64,000 bases of DNA from Prosopocoilus inquinatus (taxonomy: Eukaryota > Arthropoda > Insecta > Coleoptera > Lucanidae): the NCBI GenBank assembly GCA_036172665.1, contig CM069871.1:2852001-2916000 (forward strand), given 5' to 3'. Of this stretch, positions 47,145 to 59,400 are shown in pieces (positions within the stretch are counted from its first letter, which is position 1; every line of letters begins with the position of its first letter). The notes under the pieces are model-generated. The model did no database searches. It worked only from the letters and a program-made list of their open reading frames with translations, and was not told the DNA's origin. The position numbers were made by a program, and so were the translations under genes.

Positions 47145-47405
47145 TTTTTCGAATTTCTTTTTCACTGTGTCGCCTACCCTGGATCATTAGCCACGAGCCG
47201 CCACTGTTTAAATTGAGCGTCATGTGTCTGATATTCATCAAATCAAACCTACTCAGCTGTTTGGTCACCTGAACGAGACCATTTTAAATCGCAGTTTACA
47301 TCTGTATAGGTATCTGTAACTACACAAATAATTAAAAAAAAAATCAAAACCGTGGAAGTCCTGAATATGTATACATATCTTGTAACAACAAATGAGTTAT
47401 TATAA

Positions 47406-50400
47406 TTATAGTGAGGTGGCTATGTGAGGCTTAGCTGTGGTCGACGCGATCTCTGATAAACGAACATCAATAGGAATGCGATCATCGTACAACGTGGGCG
47501 CTTGCAGAATGATTCCGGCGGTGCCAACGAGCACGGCTAGTGTGAAAATCCATAGAAACAACCTGTCCAGCACCATGGCGACGTACTTCCAGTCTTCCTT
47601 CACCTAAAATCCAAACAAGTCCGTCGTTAATATTCAGCGGCGGAATTGTGGTGCGGCGCGCGAAATACGCCGCGGCGCGGCGCTGCGCGGCGAACGGAAA
47701 TAATTAGATTGAATTATTCATGGACGTTCGTTTCTGATTGTGAGCTTTTCTCGAATCAAATGGTAACAGATTGATATATAATTCAGGGATTACGTGTATA
47801 AACTATGAGGCTTTTGTCTGTATTGTTCGAATCGATAAAGTAAATTTTACAGTTACAGCTTAAAACAAAAAGAAAAAAAAGAAAAAAGGAAATGAAATAT
47901 TCCCAATCGTAAATTCGGATGTACTTGTCGGTTAATTCTGTCACCTCTCTATTTATAAACTGATAAACCGTCAATTAATTCTAACCTATTTGTAATGCAC
48001 TATGAGAAAACCTTAGAGTATAGACAGTATATGGAGCGCGCGTCCGTATGCGAATTGCACAGCAGTGTTGCCAGACGATCAAAATTTAGGTCACCAAATT
48101 GGCTGACAAAAAATCACCAATTACCAACTGAAAATCACCAGTTTATTTTTTTGTACTAATTTGTCGCTCACTTAAATTTTTGACGTTATTATATTTACGC
48201 TTCAAAATTATTTTATTATATTTAGGTACAAAATGATTTAAAAAAAAAAACTAAAACTTCAAGTACTTTTCCTAATTCGCTTTAGGCGAACGTACGCTCG
48301 GAAGCAAAAATCGATTACTAGACAATTACAGTTTCCTGTATTTTTTCTTTCTCATAATAGGGTACATGAAAATTTTTTTTTAAAGATTTTATTCGAAAGT
48401 AGGCAAAAATACGATAATCTAGATATATTTATTTATTTTTGATAAATGAATATTAAAGCCGTAAAAATTAAAGGAATTTGAATTGATTAAATTCCCGCCA
48501 AAACGCACATTCTGACCGTGTGACGTCAATGTTCATATGCTGTCAAATCGTAATAAGTGAGTATCAATACGAACACTTAAAACTTATTACAATAAATAGT
48601 AAAACATATTATCAGTATTGTGCAGTGCTATAATGTAAAAATACCTGTGCAAGAACTCCGAATAAATTATTTATAAGCGTTTCACAAAATTTAGTGTTAC
48701 CAACCTTACTTCTCAATGGCGAAAAGTTCCCGTTTCCATCACAAATTTCTCACCAACAAAGTAAAGAAATATAATAATTTCTTTAAGATATTCACTTCGT
48801 AATTGTTGCTTAAATTAAAACTATATTTTTCAGCACATATTAAGAGCAAACATTCAAACTATTTGACAAGGGTCTGCATACAACATAAACGTCAAGGACA
48901 ATGTATGAACAGTGACGTCACAACGAATGGGAAGCCTTTCGAAACCACGTGATTTATATTTGAATATTTTCGATTTTATTTATTAATTTAAGAGAATAAT
49001 AAATAGAAACAGCGTACAAATTTGGTGTTTTCGCGTGTGTTATTGACTATGGTCTCGATTAGAGAGCTTTAATTAATAGTTTTATATTATTGTCATGTAC
49101 CCTATTGTATGATTTAATTGCGATTGATTTCACAGATTTTACAAAACTTCTGAACTTGTCAAATCTGAAAGCTTAGAATTTTTTCAAGTGTCACCTGTGA
49201 AATCGTGTTTAAAAAAATTACAGGAAACTGTAATTGCCTACTAGGAGTACCCTTTATAGCACTGACGGTTGGCACTATTATATTTTATGAAAAAATGCCA
49301 GAAAATCCCGATTTTTTTTTAAATAATCACCAGGTAATTAACGAATAACAAAAATCTCCAGATTTGGTGATAAGTCACCACCTCTGGCAACACTGTTGCA
49401 CAGCAGCCATATTGGCAACGTAAGTTAGGCAACTAACACGACACCTGAAGGCAAGTGACCATCAATTCCTATAGAAAAATGCGTTATGATGAATTACCAG
49501 CCTACTTTACAAAAATAACCGGAAAACAACCGGGCACGAATGTATTTTCCCGCCCTCTTGCCCTTAGAAGCAATGTAAGTTGCCTACCTTACGATGCCAA
49601 CAGGCGTAGTCGGCGATGCGCGTTCCACAAGATTTTATTATTTCTATGGAAAAAAACTGAAATTTATTTTGACATTTCCTATTAGGATTGGCAATACTGT
49701 CATCACTGGTAATCGTTTTACACCAGACGTTTTATAAACATACACCAAAATCCAGTTTCAGATCCAGATTTCCAGAACCTATGCACCGTGTGATTTTAAC
49801 GAAAGTTTTATTTTTATCACCAAGTGCTTGTTAAATACGTATTCACAAATCTAAAGTAAAATGCATCACGTTGGTAACACTGGCCGAGGGCCTGCCATGC
49901 GCGATTCTTGAAATGACATTTCTATAATTTTATTAATCTTCGATTAATTTCAAGTTGCTTTCTGTTTTCGATTTAATTAATTTTTTTATGATTAAATCAA
50001 TAATGAAAACTTGAAGTATTCAACTCGTTTGTCCTTGATAAAGTCGATCGCCTATTGTTTCTGAGTTATTCCTATTTTTTTTCATATAATTATCGAAATT
50101 GATTAAAATTATCTTTTTAAAAATTCTCACTCGATCGTGTTTTGTTTGTTTCATTAATTTCAGGTGGCTTTCTGTTTTTTAATTAATTTAATTTTTTTTT
50201 AATAAATCAATAATGAAAACTTGAAGTAGTCAGCTCGTTTGCCCTTGATAAAATCGATCGCCTATTGTTTCTAATCAAATTCAATATTTTATTTTCTTTC
50301 ATATAATTATCGAAATCGATTAAAATTATCTTCTTAATAATTAATTTTCGGTTTTTATTAATTTTCAAATTGTATTCTGTTTCTTATTTTATTATAATAA

Positions 50401-53400
50401 TAAAAATTTTGAGGTTAAGTGAACTTATTTATTTCCTTGAATTCTCTTTCTATTGCTTCGTAATTTCTACATAATCGATCGTCTTTTGTTTTTCGTCGGT
50501 TACTCTATTTTACCGACGATCAGTTTTCCCGAAAATTTTCCAATTATCTCAACGAATAGTTTTTTCTTTAATTTTCGTGTTATTTCTTTAATTTAATTTT
50601 TTAACGTTCTCATCGTTCAATTCATTCACAGGCTTCTTGTTTTATTCGTTCAATTTTAAAATTGTCTTCAAACATTACAAACATTCGGGCTATCGTCATC
50701 TTCAATCGTTATTAAAGATTCAAAGTTTGAATTTGGCGCTGTTTTAGTGTATTTCACGATCGCAAATTGTAAATTGATTTATAAAAGTGTCCATTTTTTT
50801 TGCGAGCAAGTATACATAACCTCAAATGTCTTCTTTAGTGAACCTATTCGATGAAAATAAGGTTATGTAAAGTTACCTCGTGGCATTAAACTGCGGCGGC
50901 GTTTTCCTCGCCCGAAATACGAAACACAAAAATAAACTAAAATAAAAATACTGAAAAATTTTGTTTTTTTTCAAAATATAAAAATTCCATGTGGTGATAA
51001 AGAAGAATGTGATTTTTATACCTGTTTGTCGAACACGGTTAATTAATTTGTGACAGATATCATCACGAGAGAGTGACTAATAATCAAAGCGAGGATTAAA
51101 AAGTCCCTGCCTCGGTGTTTGTCGATGCGATTGCTCGAAATCGGACCATGTGCGCCGCGTCGGTACTATTTTATCCTCGCTTTGCTAATAATGAATCATA
51201 TTTATACAGGGTGTAACTTTAACATGGGGCCAAACTTTAAGGGCCAGGTCCTCACACCGAAATAAGAAGAAAAGTTTATATGAACATAGGTCCGCAAACG
51301 CATAGTTTCTGAGATATAAAAAAATAATCGTAGGCAGCCACGATTTCGTATTTGAAATCTGATAGAGTTCCCGAACAACTTTCCCAAATAACATTTCCGC
51401 GTATCTTGTGAAATAAAGGTACTTTACTCTTACGTCGATTTCAAACAATTCGATCTCCTCGGTATACGACGATAGATATTCAGATTTTCACAAGTGTGTT
51501 TTAGGTTTGGGAAGATGCGGGAACTTTCATAAAGAATAAATTTTTCTGAGAAATCGATAACAAAAAAGTTTGCCAACTTTTTTTCCGGACCCTGTATCTC
51601 AGAAACCATGCGCTTCCCGACATATGTTTACATGAACTTTTTGTCACAGTTCGACGTGAGGAACTAGCCCTTGGCGTTTGTCCCCTCAAAAAAGTTACAC
51701 CCTGTATATATAACTGCTTGGTGTTGCACGACATGCATTTTATATTAATTAATTCACGTCTTATTCGAAGCTCTTAAATTTTCCATTTTATTTCTCTTTT
51801 TTTTCTTTACTAGACGATTTATTTGGAAAGTTTTCGGTTGCGGTAAGAAAGAGCAGCGCCATCTGCAGTAGAGTAGGGGAACGACGTCATCACAATTAGC
51901 TTTCTAAATTCAAAACGTGATTCTTTTTTATCTTAACATTTATTATTGTTTTGTTTGGCCTAGGCCTAGCGAAAGGAAAATCTGTGTGAAATATCAATTT
52001 AACAGTAGAGCCAACCCGAGTTTCAAAAAACCAAAATAAAATAAAATTGTTACTGGCTTGTAAAGGGTGGTTTATAATTTGGTGGACTCACCCTTGTGGA
52101 GTCTTCCTCTCGTCTGGTGTGATCTGCAATGAATCGAACCCCATCGATGGCTTTGTGCACTTCCGGACAATGATGCCACGAATGCACCCCCTTGCAGAAG
52201 ATGTCCTCCAACGGTCCTTGACCCAAGTCGGTGCATAAATCCTCCCCGAGGTTGACCCGCAGCCCCGGAGGGGGCGTCCCGTGTATTCGGCATGGGTTCA
52301 GAGCGCCAGGTTCCAGCTCCCTGTTTTGTCAAACACTCTAAATCAAGAGTTCCCCGAACGAAAATTCAATTTTCAGTCGAAACAAAAATCCTTCTGCGCA
52401 TTTGTTTTTTTTTTCTAGTCATTCACATACAGGGTGTTTCACTTAAGGCGGCTTCCTTCATATCTCTCTGGTTACTCATTTTACAAAGAAATGTTTCAAG
52501 CGAAAGTTACTTGATATCACGTGGAGCATATTTTAAAATTAGTTTGGTGTATACAGGGTGTTCCGTTTGGCCTGGGCGTTATGTCACTTCGTTATTTTAA
52601 ATGGAACATCCTATATATTTTTATATTTTCGGATGCCCGACTGAATTTCAATGTGACTTTGTGTAGCACACATGGGTTCTAATCTAAAGCGTTTTCGCGT
52701 TATTCAACTTTTTACAAAAAATTATGACTGTTGCGATAGTTTCAAACAAACGCGAATATCTTCCGAACAAATGACGTTAGAGACTTGTGGTTTTTTCCAA
52801 AAGTTACGGCTTGAGATGCTTCTTCAGTTACGCTGTCAAGACAAAATCCCAGCGTCACAAGTTCTTGCAAAAAAAATTTAATAAACTTGAGAATATTCAA
52901 ACTATGATAACTAATTTTTTTTAATGGAATGCTATATAGCTTTTATCATTATTAGATGCGCTATTCGGCGATGCCTATCTCTTTTTAAATTGATTTTGAA
53001 TGCTCGCAGATTTGACAAGCACAGAACTTTTGTAAAACCTGTGAGTTATGTGAATTACGGGTAACTGTGACATAAGTTCTTACCAAAAAAAAAAAAAATT
53101 AATAAACTTGAGAATGTTCAAACTAGGATAACTAATTCTTTTTGAATGGAATGCGCGACCACGCCGTAAATGCGTTATATAATTCTCTTTTCAATGATAT
53201 GGGGCTGTCGGTGTCTGTCGTTGACAGTTTTTTTTTTTCAGTATTTAGATTTTTCTTCTTTACGATTTTTAAAATAAAGAGATCGAGCAGGCCGACTGAC
53301 TGATCCTGCTCCGCCAATCCATTTATTCGTTGACAATGAATAACCAGAGAGATATGAAGTGAAACACCCTGTATACGAAATCTTTTGACAGAAAATTGAA

Positions 53401-56400
53401 TTTTAAAAGTAATTATAACAGTAATATGTCAGTTTGAAAAATCAGAACAGATCAAACAATTTTTTTAGTCGTTTGGAAAATTATTGTTTTTCGTACAGCT
53501 TGGTGTTGGAGATGACGATCTTCTTTTGTTTTTTTTTGTTCACTTCTCGCCTCGTATTTTGTTGCTGTTTTGTTGAGAAACAAAAGAACACGTAAAAATA
53601 AAAAATAAACGTTTTCTAAATTAAAAAAAAAATTGTTTTCAAGTTTTTTTTTAGTCTTTCTATAACATTTTATTTCAATATTTGCAAACCATTGAAATAG
53701 AAAACTGTAGAAAGACATTTTTTTAAGTCAGAGTCGAACTTCTTTTGTTTTTCTTTTTGTTCACTTCGCGCCTTGCATTTTGTTGCTGTTTTGTTGAAAA
53801 ACAAGAGAACACGTGAAAAATAAAAAAAATAACGTTTTCTGAATTAAAAAGAAAATTGTTTTCAAGTTTTTTTTTTTTTAGTCTTTCTGTAATATTTATC
53901 TCAATAGTTGCACACCATTGAAATAAAAAAAACTGTAGAAAGACTAAAAAAACATTTTTTTTTAATTCAGAAAATGATATTTTTTATTTTTTTAATCGTT
54001 TGGAAAATTATTGTTTTTCGTACAGGTTGATGTTGAAGATGTCAAATTTCTTTTGTTTTTTTTTTGTTCACTTCTCGCCTTGTATTTTGTTGCTGTTGAA
54101 AAACAAAAGAACACTTTATTTCAATATTTGCAAATCATTGAAATAAAAATCTGTAGAAAGACTAAAACATTTTTTTTAAGTCAGAGTCGAACTTCTTTTG
54201 TTTTTCTTTTTGTTCACTTCGCGCCTTACATTTTGTTGCTTTTTTGAAGAAAAACAACAGAACATGTGAAAAATAAAAAAAATAACGTTTTCCGAATTAA
54301 AGAAAAAAAATGTTTTCGTTTTTTTTTGTCTTATTGCAAACCATTGAAATAAAAAAAAAACTGTAGAAAGACTAAAAAAAAACAATTTTTAAGTCAGAAA
54401 ATGTTAATTTTTTTTAATTCGTTCGGAAAATTCTTATTTTTCGTACAGCTTGGTGTTGGAGATGTCGATTTTCTTTTGTTTTTTTTTCTTGTTCATTTCA
54501 CGCCCTGCATTCTGTTGCTGTTTTGTTGAAAAACAAAAGAACACGTGAAGAATAAAAAAAAGAACGTTTTCTGAATTGAAAAGAATTGTTTTCAAGTTTT
54601 TTTTTAGTCTTTCTATAACATTTTATTTCAATAGTTGCAAACCATTGAAATAAAAAACTGTAGAAAGACATTTTTTTTTAAGTTGGAGTCGAACTTCTTT
54701 TGTTTTTCTTTTTGTTCACTTCGCGCCTTGCATTTTGTTGCTTTTTTGTTGAAAAACAAGAGAACACGTGAAAAATGAAAAAATTAACGTTTTCCGAATT
54801 AAAGAAAAAAATTGTTTTCAAGTTTTTTTTTAGTCTTTCTATAACATTTTATTTCAATAGTTGCAAATCATTGAAATAAAAAAAAAACCGTAGAAAGACT
54901 AAAAAAAACTTAATTTTTAAGTCAGAAAATGTTATTTTTTTTTTAATTCGTTCGTAAAATTATTATTTTTCGTACAGTCTGGTGTTCAAGATGTCGATTT
55001 TCTTTTGTTTTTTTTTCTTGTTCATTTCACGCCCTGCATTATGTTGCTGTTTTGTTGAAAAACAAAAGAACACGTGAAAAATAAAAAAAAGAACGTTTTC
55101 TGAATTGAAAAGAATTGTTTTCAAGTTTTTTTTTAGTCTTTCTATAACATTTTATTTCAATAGTTGCAAACCATTGAAATAAAAAACTGTAGAAAGACAT
55201 TTTTTTTTAAGTTGGAGTCGAACTTCTTTTGTTTTTCTTTTTGTTCACTTCGCGCCTTGCATTTTGTTGCTTTTTTGTTGAAAAACAAGAGAACACGTGA
55301 AAAATGAAAAAATTAACGTTTTCCGAATTAAAGAAAAAAATTGTTTTCAAGTTTTTTTTTAGTCTTTCTATAACATTTTATTTCAATAGTTGCAAATCAT
55401 TGAAATAAAAAAAAAACCGTAGAAAGACTAAAAAAAACTTAATTTTTAAGTCAGAAAATGTTATTTTTTTTTTAATTCGTTCGTAAAATTATTATTTTTC
55501 GTACAGTCTGGTGTTCAAGATGTCGATTTTCTTTTGTTTTTTTTTTCTTGTTCATTTCACACCCTGCATTTTGTTGCTGTTTTGTTGAAAAACAAAATTT
55601 TCTCTGAATTGAAAAGAATTGTTTTGAAGTTTTTTTTTTTTTAGTCTTTCTATAATATTTTATTTCAATACTTGCATACCATTGAAATAAAAAACTGTAG
55701 AAAGACTAAGAAAAAAAAAAAACTTGAAAACAATTCTTTTCAATTCAGAAAACGTTATTTTTTTATTTTTCACGTGTTCTTTTGTTTTTCAACAAAACAG
55801 AAAATTGAAACATTTTTTTAATTCCGAAAACGTTATTTTTTTTTTAATTCGTTCGGAAAATTATTGTTCTTCGTACAGCTTGGTGTTGGAGATATCGATC
55901 TTTTTTGTTTTGTTTTTTCTTTTTCGCTTCACGCCCTGCATTTTGTTGCTGTTTTGTTGAGAAACAAAAGAACACGTGAAAAATAAAAGAACAAACATTT
56001 TCTGAATTCAAAAAGAAAAAAAATGTTTTTACGTTTTTTTTTCCAAGTCTTTCTACATTATTTTATTTCAATAGTTGCAAACCATTGACATAAAAAACTG
56101 TAGAAAGACTGAAAGAAAAACAAACAATTTTTTTTAATTCAGAAAACGTTTCTTTTTTATTTTTCACGTGTTCTTTCGTTTTTCTAATTTGCAACTGTTG
56201 GCAACTAGTGAAATAAAATATCCTAGCGAGACTTAGTAGAAAAAAAATTGCCTAGAAATATTATGGAGTCCTTCCTTCATCGACGTTTATAAGTTATTTA
56301 AAAAAAAAGTGTGCAATTTTTTTTATTATTAAAATTGCCTGAAGAAAGAGGCGTATTAATTCTATCGGTGCATTTTTTTAATACACAGAAGCAAAACTAC

Positions 56401-59400
56401 GGTATTCCGTAAAATAAAACATTAAAACTCAAGTCAGGTAATACCGGGAGCGAAAGACAAATCAATTTCAATTTGCTTTTATAGTTAACGTCCGACAACT
56501 TAATGCAGACAAATGGTCGATTTTTTCTTACCTTCTTGTATCAAATCCTAACATACAACTAAGAAAACTTGGTTGCCTGATTGATTGCCCGAACGTATTT
56601 GTGAAAAGAATCGATGCCTCCCCCCCCCCCCCCTCACACTTACAATCACTTCCAAATCAAATTTGGAAGTTCTCGAAGAGAAAAATCGGCCACGAATCAT
56701 GATGTTCTCTCCATTCGAAACTTGCGAAGCCCTCCTTCCAACCGGGACACAACCCATTCATAATAATACGTGCCTGTATATCGATTAATGCAAATTATTT
56801 TAAGATTAGCATAAATCCTTTGAACCGGTTTAACAGAGCAGAGATGTAAATTCATTGTGTAATTCGAGAGGGCTTTGTGGAGAAATGCAAGTTGACTACT
56901 TATTAAATGCGATTCATTTTTATTCATAACTTGCAATAACGCGATTTTTAATGTGTTTTTTTTTTAAATTAATTAATGACTTAAATACCCGTTTTAATTT
57001 TTCAAACAGATGCACTTACAGAGTGCGACCTTACCTCGGAGTTAACTCGTCCCTGGAACTGGCACTTGGAAATAATCCTGAAGGATCTTCTCCCAGATCA
57101 CTTGCATCAGGATATAAGCCGGGATCTCGGAGTTCGAGACCGTTGCACGTTCGAACCATAATACGATGGCTACATAAAAAAAATATAAATGAAAATAAAT
57201 AAAATCGCAATTTTTTTGAATGCACTTAACTACGAGGGTCGGTTCATAAGTAACGGAACGGGGGAACGCTATATTATTAGGACAGAATACGAAATTGTTT
57301 GAAATTATATTTTTTATTATTTTTAAGTGTAGTCTAGGCGCTGCAAATTACTTTTTTTTATGTCTTCAAGAATATCAATACCGGGTGTTTGTGAAATAAG
57401 TGCAGAAATTTAAACCCGTAATACAACAGCATAAATGGGAACGATTTAACTTACGTGTACTTAACGAAAGTTTGTCACGTTTCGAGGAAATCGCAGTTTT
57501 GAAAATCGGGCAAGAAATAATCGTACGTCTATGTCTTTGCGGTAGATCAAGAAAAGGAAATTTTACTGAAGAAAAAAAACTGAAGTGCCAACGGAAACAA
57601 AAAAGAATCTGAAACAACTAACGCGGAAACAAGACGAAAGAAAGCAGACTGTAAAGAAAAAAAAAACAAAAGACTAAAATACACATTGCTTGAAGCTTCA
57701 AGGTTTTATGAAAAATTAACTACTAACTATAATGTAATAAAAAAAAACACAATTAAAAAGCGTGAAATGTAAAAATAAGGAATGAATTGAAAAGTCTAGA
57801 GCTTTCCAAAAACAAAAGTGGCAAGGACAAAACAAAACTGTAACTGCATGTCAAAAACAAAAGATACTAATGCGCTTGCCTCGCTGTATTTAAAAGCGAC
57901 GACACAAACAAAAGCAAAAATGTAAATAAAAACTTGATGCAGAATTAAAAATTAATATTCAATTACAAAAAGAGAAGCAAAACAAGACAAAAACGGAAAC
58001 TATGACCTACGACATACTGTCTAAGAAAAAAAAATGCTCAAAAAAGATCGACCACTTTTCCAAAAATCGTTTCAAAGTGGCGCTTAGTCGAAACAAAAGA
58101 AAATTCCTTTAAAAATTGATGCAAAATTAATTCAATTACAAGAAAAAACAAAAGAAAATCGGAAATTACGACATACAGCAAATTATCTAAAAAAAAAAAT
58201 GCTGATGAAAGAGATCAACCATTCTTCCAAAAATTGTTTCAAAATGGCGCTTACTCGAAACAAAAGAAAACTCCTTCAAAAGTTGATGCAAAATTAAAAA
58301 TTAATTCAATTACAAGAAAAAAAAAAAACGAAAGAAAATCGGAAACTACGACATACGACAATTATCTTAAAAAAAATGCTGATGAAAGATCGGCCATTGT
58401 TCCAAAATGGCGCTTACTCGAAACAAAAGAAAACTTCTTCAAAAGTTGATGCAAAATTAAAAGTTAATTCAATTACAAAAAAAAAAAAAAAAACAAAAGA
58501 AAATCGGAAATTACGACATACAAATTATCTAAAAAAAAAAAATGCTGATGAGAGATCGACCATTCTTCCAAAAATTGTTTCAAAATGGCGCTTACTCGAA
58601 ACAAAAGAAAACTCCTTAAAGAAATCGAGAAAACAAAATTATCACTTTTTTAACTAATAACACAATCAACGGTTTTCTCTTTTTGTTTTTTCTTTTTAAA
58701 TTTTCCGCTTCAGTTTTTTTTTAATCCATTTAGTATTTCCTTGCTTTATTTTCTGTTTTGTTTTCAACTTTTTTTCCTCGTCTAGAGATTCATTTGTTTT
58801 TTGTTCAACTACGTCATCAATTTTCTTTTGTTCTTTAGCTTCCGTACCGTGGATTTCTCGTTTACTTATCTTATTAATTTTTAATTTTTTTTAATTTTAA
58901 TTTATTAAAAAATTAAATTAAAAAATATTTAAATAAAAATTAAATTAAATACCGTGGATTTCTCGTTTACTTAGCTTATTAATTTTTTAATTTTATTTTT
59001 TTTAATTTTAATTTATTAAAAAAATAAATTAATTAATTAAATTAAACACCATGGATTTCTCGTTTACTTATATTATTATCGAATTGATTTCTCTATATTT
59101 TACTGGCGATTTTTTCACAGTTTTTCATTTGTTTTATGTACACCACAGTTTTTGTTTTATGCACAGTGTTTTGTTGTTCGTTTGTTTTTCTTTTTCTTTT
59201 TTTTTTGATCGCGTTATTGCCTTTTTTTTTCATAGTTTGCTTTTATTTCAGCTTGGTGTTGTCGATCTTCTTTTGTTTCTTTTCGCTTCACGCCTTATAT
59301 TTTGTCGCTGTTTCTTTAATTTCTCTTTCGTTTCTGATTTTTTGGAGGTTAAGTTTCAAATTATTCTTTGATTTTACTTTCGTTCCATCTGGTCCTTGTT

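Larger units (their letters stand above)
46063..47206. mobile_element. Non-autonomous hAT element, 1144 bp, with perfect 8-bp duplication
   Basis: Begins CAGTGGCGGC and ends GCCGCCACTG. Flanked on both sides by TTTAAATT (46055-46062 and 47207-47214). The 8-bp duplication and CAGTG end are diagnostic of hAT. It contains a 24-bp minisatellite (46237-46330), a smaller MITE (47038-47144) and no transposase. Confidence 0.93.
43501..47280. mobile_element. Large inverted-end element, 3.8 kb, with nested insertions
   Basis: Ends GGTCGCGTTCAGGTGACC and GGTCACCTGAACGAGACC; the match extends to about 29 bp with five mismatches, to GCTGAG. Encloses a repeat-rich section (43931-45640) and a complete hAT element (46063-47206). 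No transposase survives. Its right end is 126 bp from the nAChR stop codon. Confidence 0.65.
47604..52091 (-). other. nAChR intron before the M4 exon (4.5 kb)
   Basis: Holds a CpG-rich patch (47636-47697), the nested pair 48321-49238 and 48360-49102, an AT-rich region (about 49900-50760) with diverged duplicates around GATCGCCTATTGTTTCT (near 50047 and 50265), a small inverted pair (51083-51185) and the palindromic element 51207-51704. No additional exon recognised. Confidence 0.8.
52321..57034 (-). other. nAChR intron within the cytoplasmic-loop region (4.7 kb)
   Basis: Holds element 52430-53371, the higher-order array 53452-56210 and a C run (56620-56633). The flanking exons join in phase (AG, then G, giving Arg) without any extra exon. 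A stop in frame just upstream of 52321 fixes the acceptor at AAACAG. Confidence 0.85.

Noticed and set aside
52321..52360. Alternative acceptor (TTGATTTAG) for the 52092-52320 nAChR exon
   Set aside because: Using it places an in-frame TGA before the conserved sequence; AAACAG at 52321 avoids the stop and gives the right phase.
56548..56788. Possible extra nAChR exon in the loop-region intron
   Set aside because: The exons on either side join in phase and read through without it, and the frames here are shaped by a C run with no recognisable receptor sequence.
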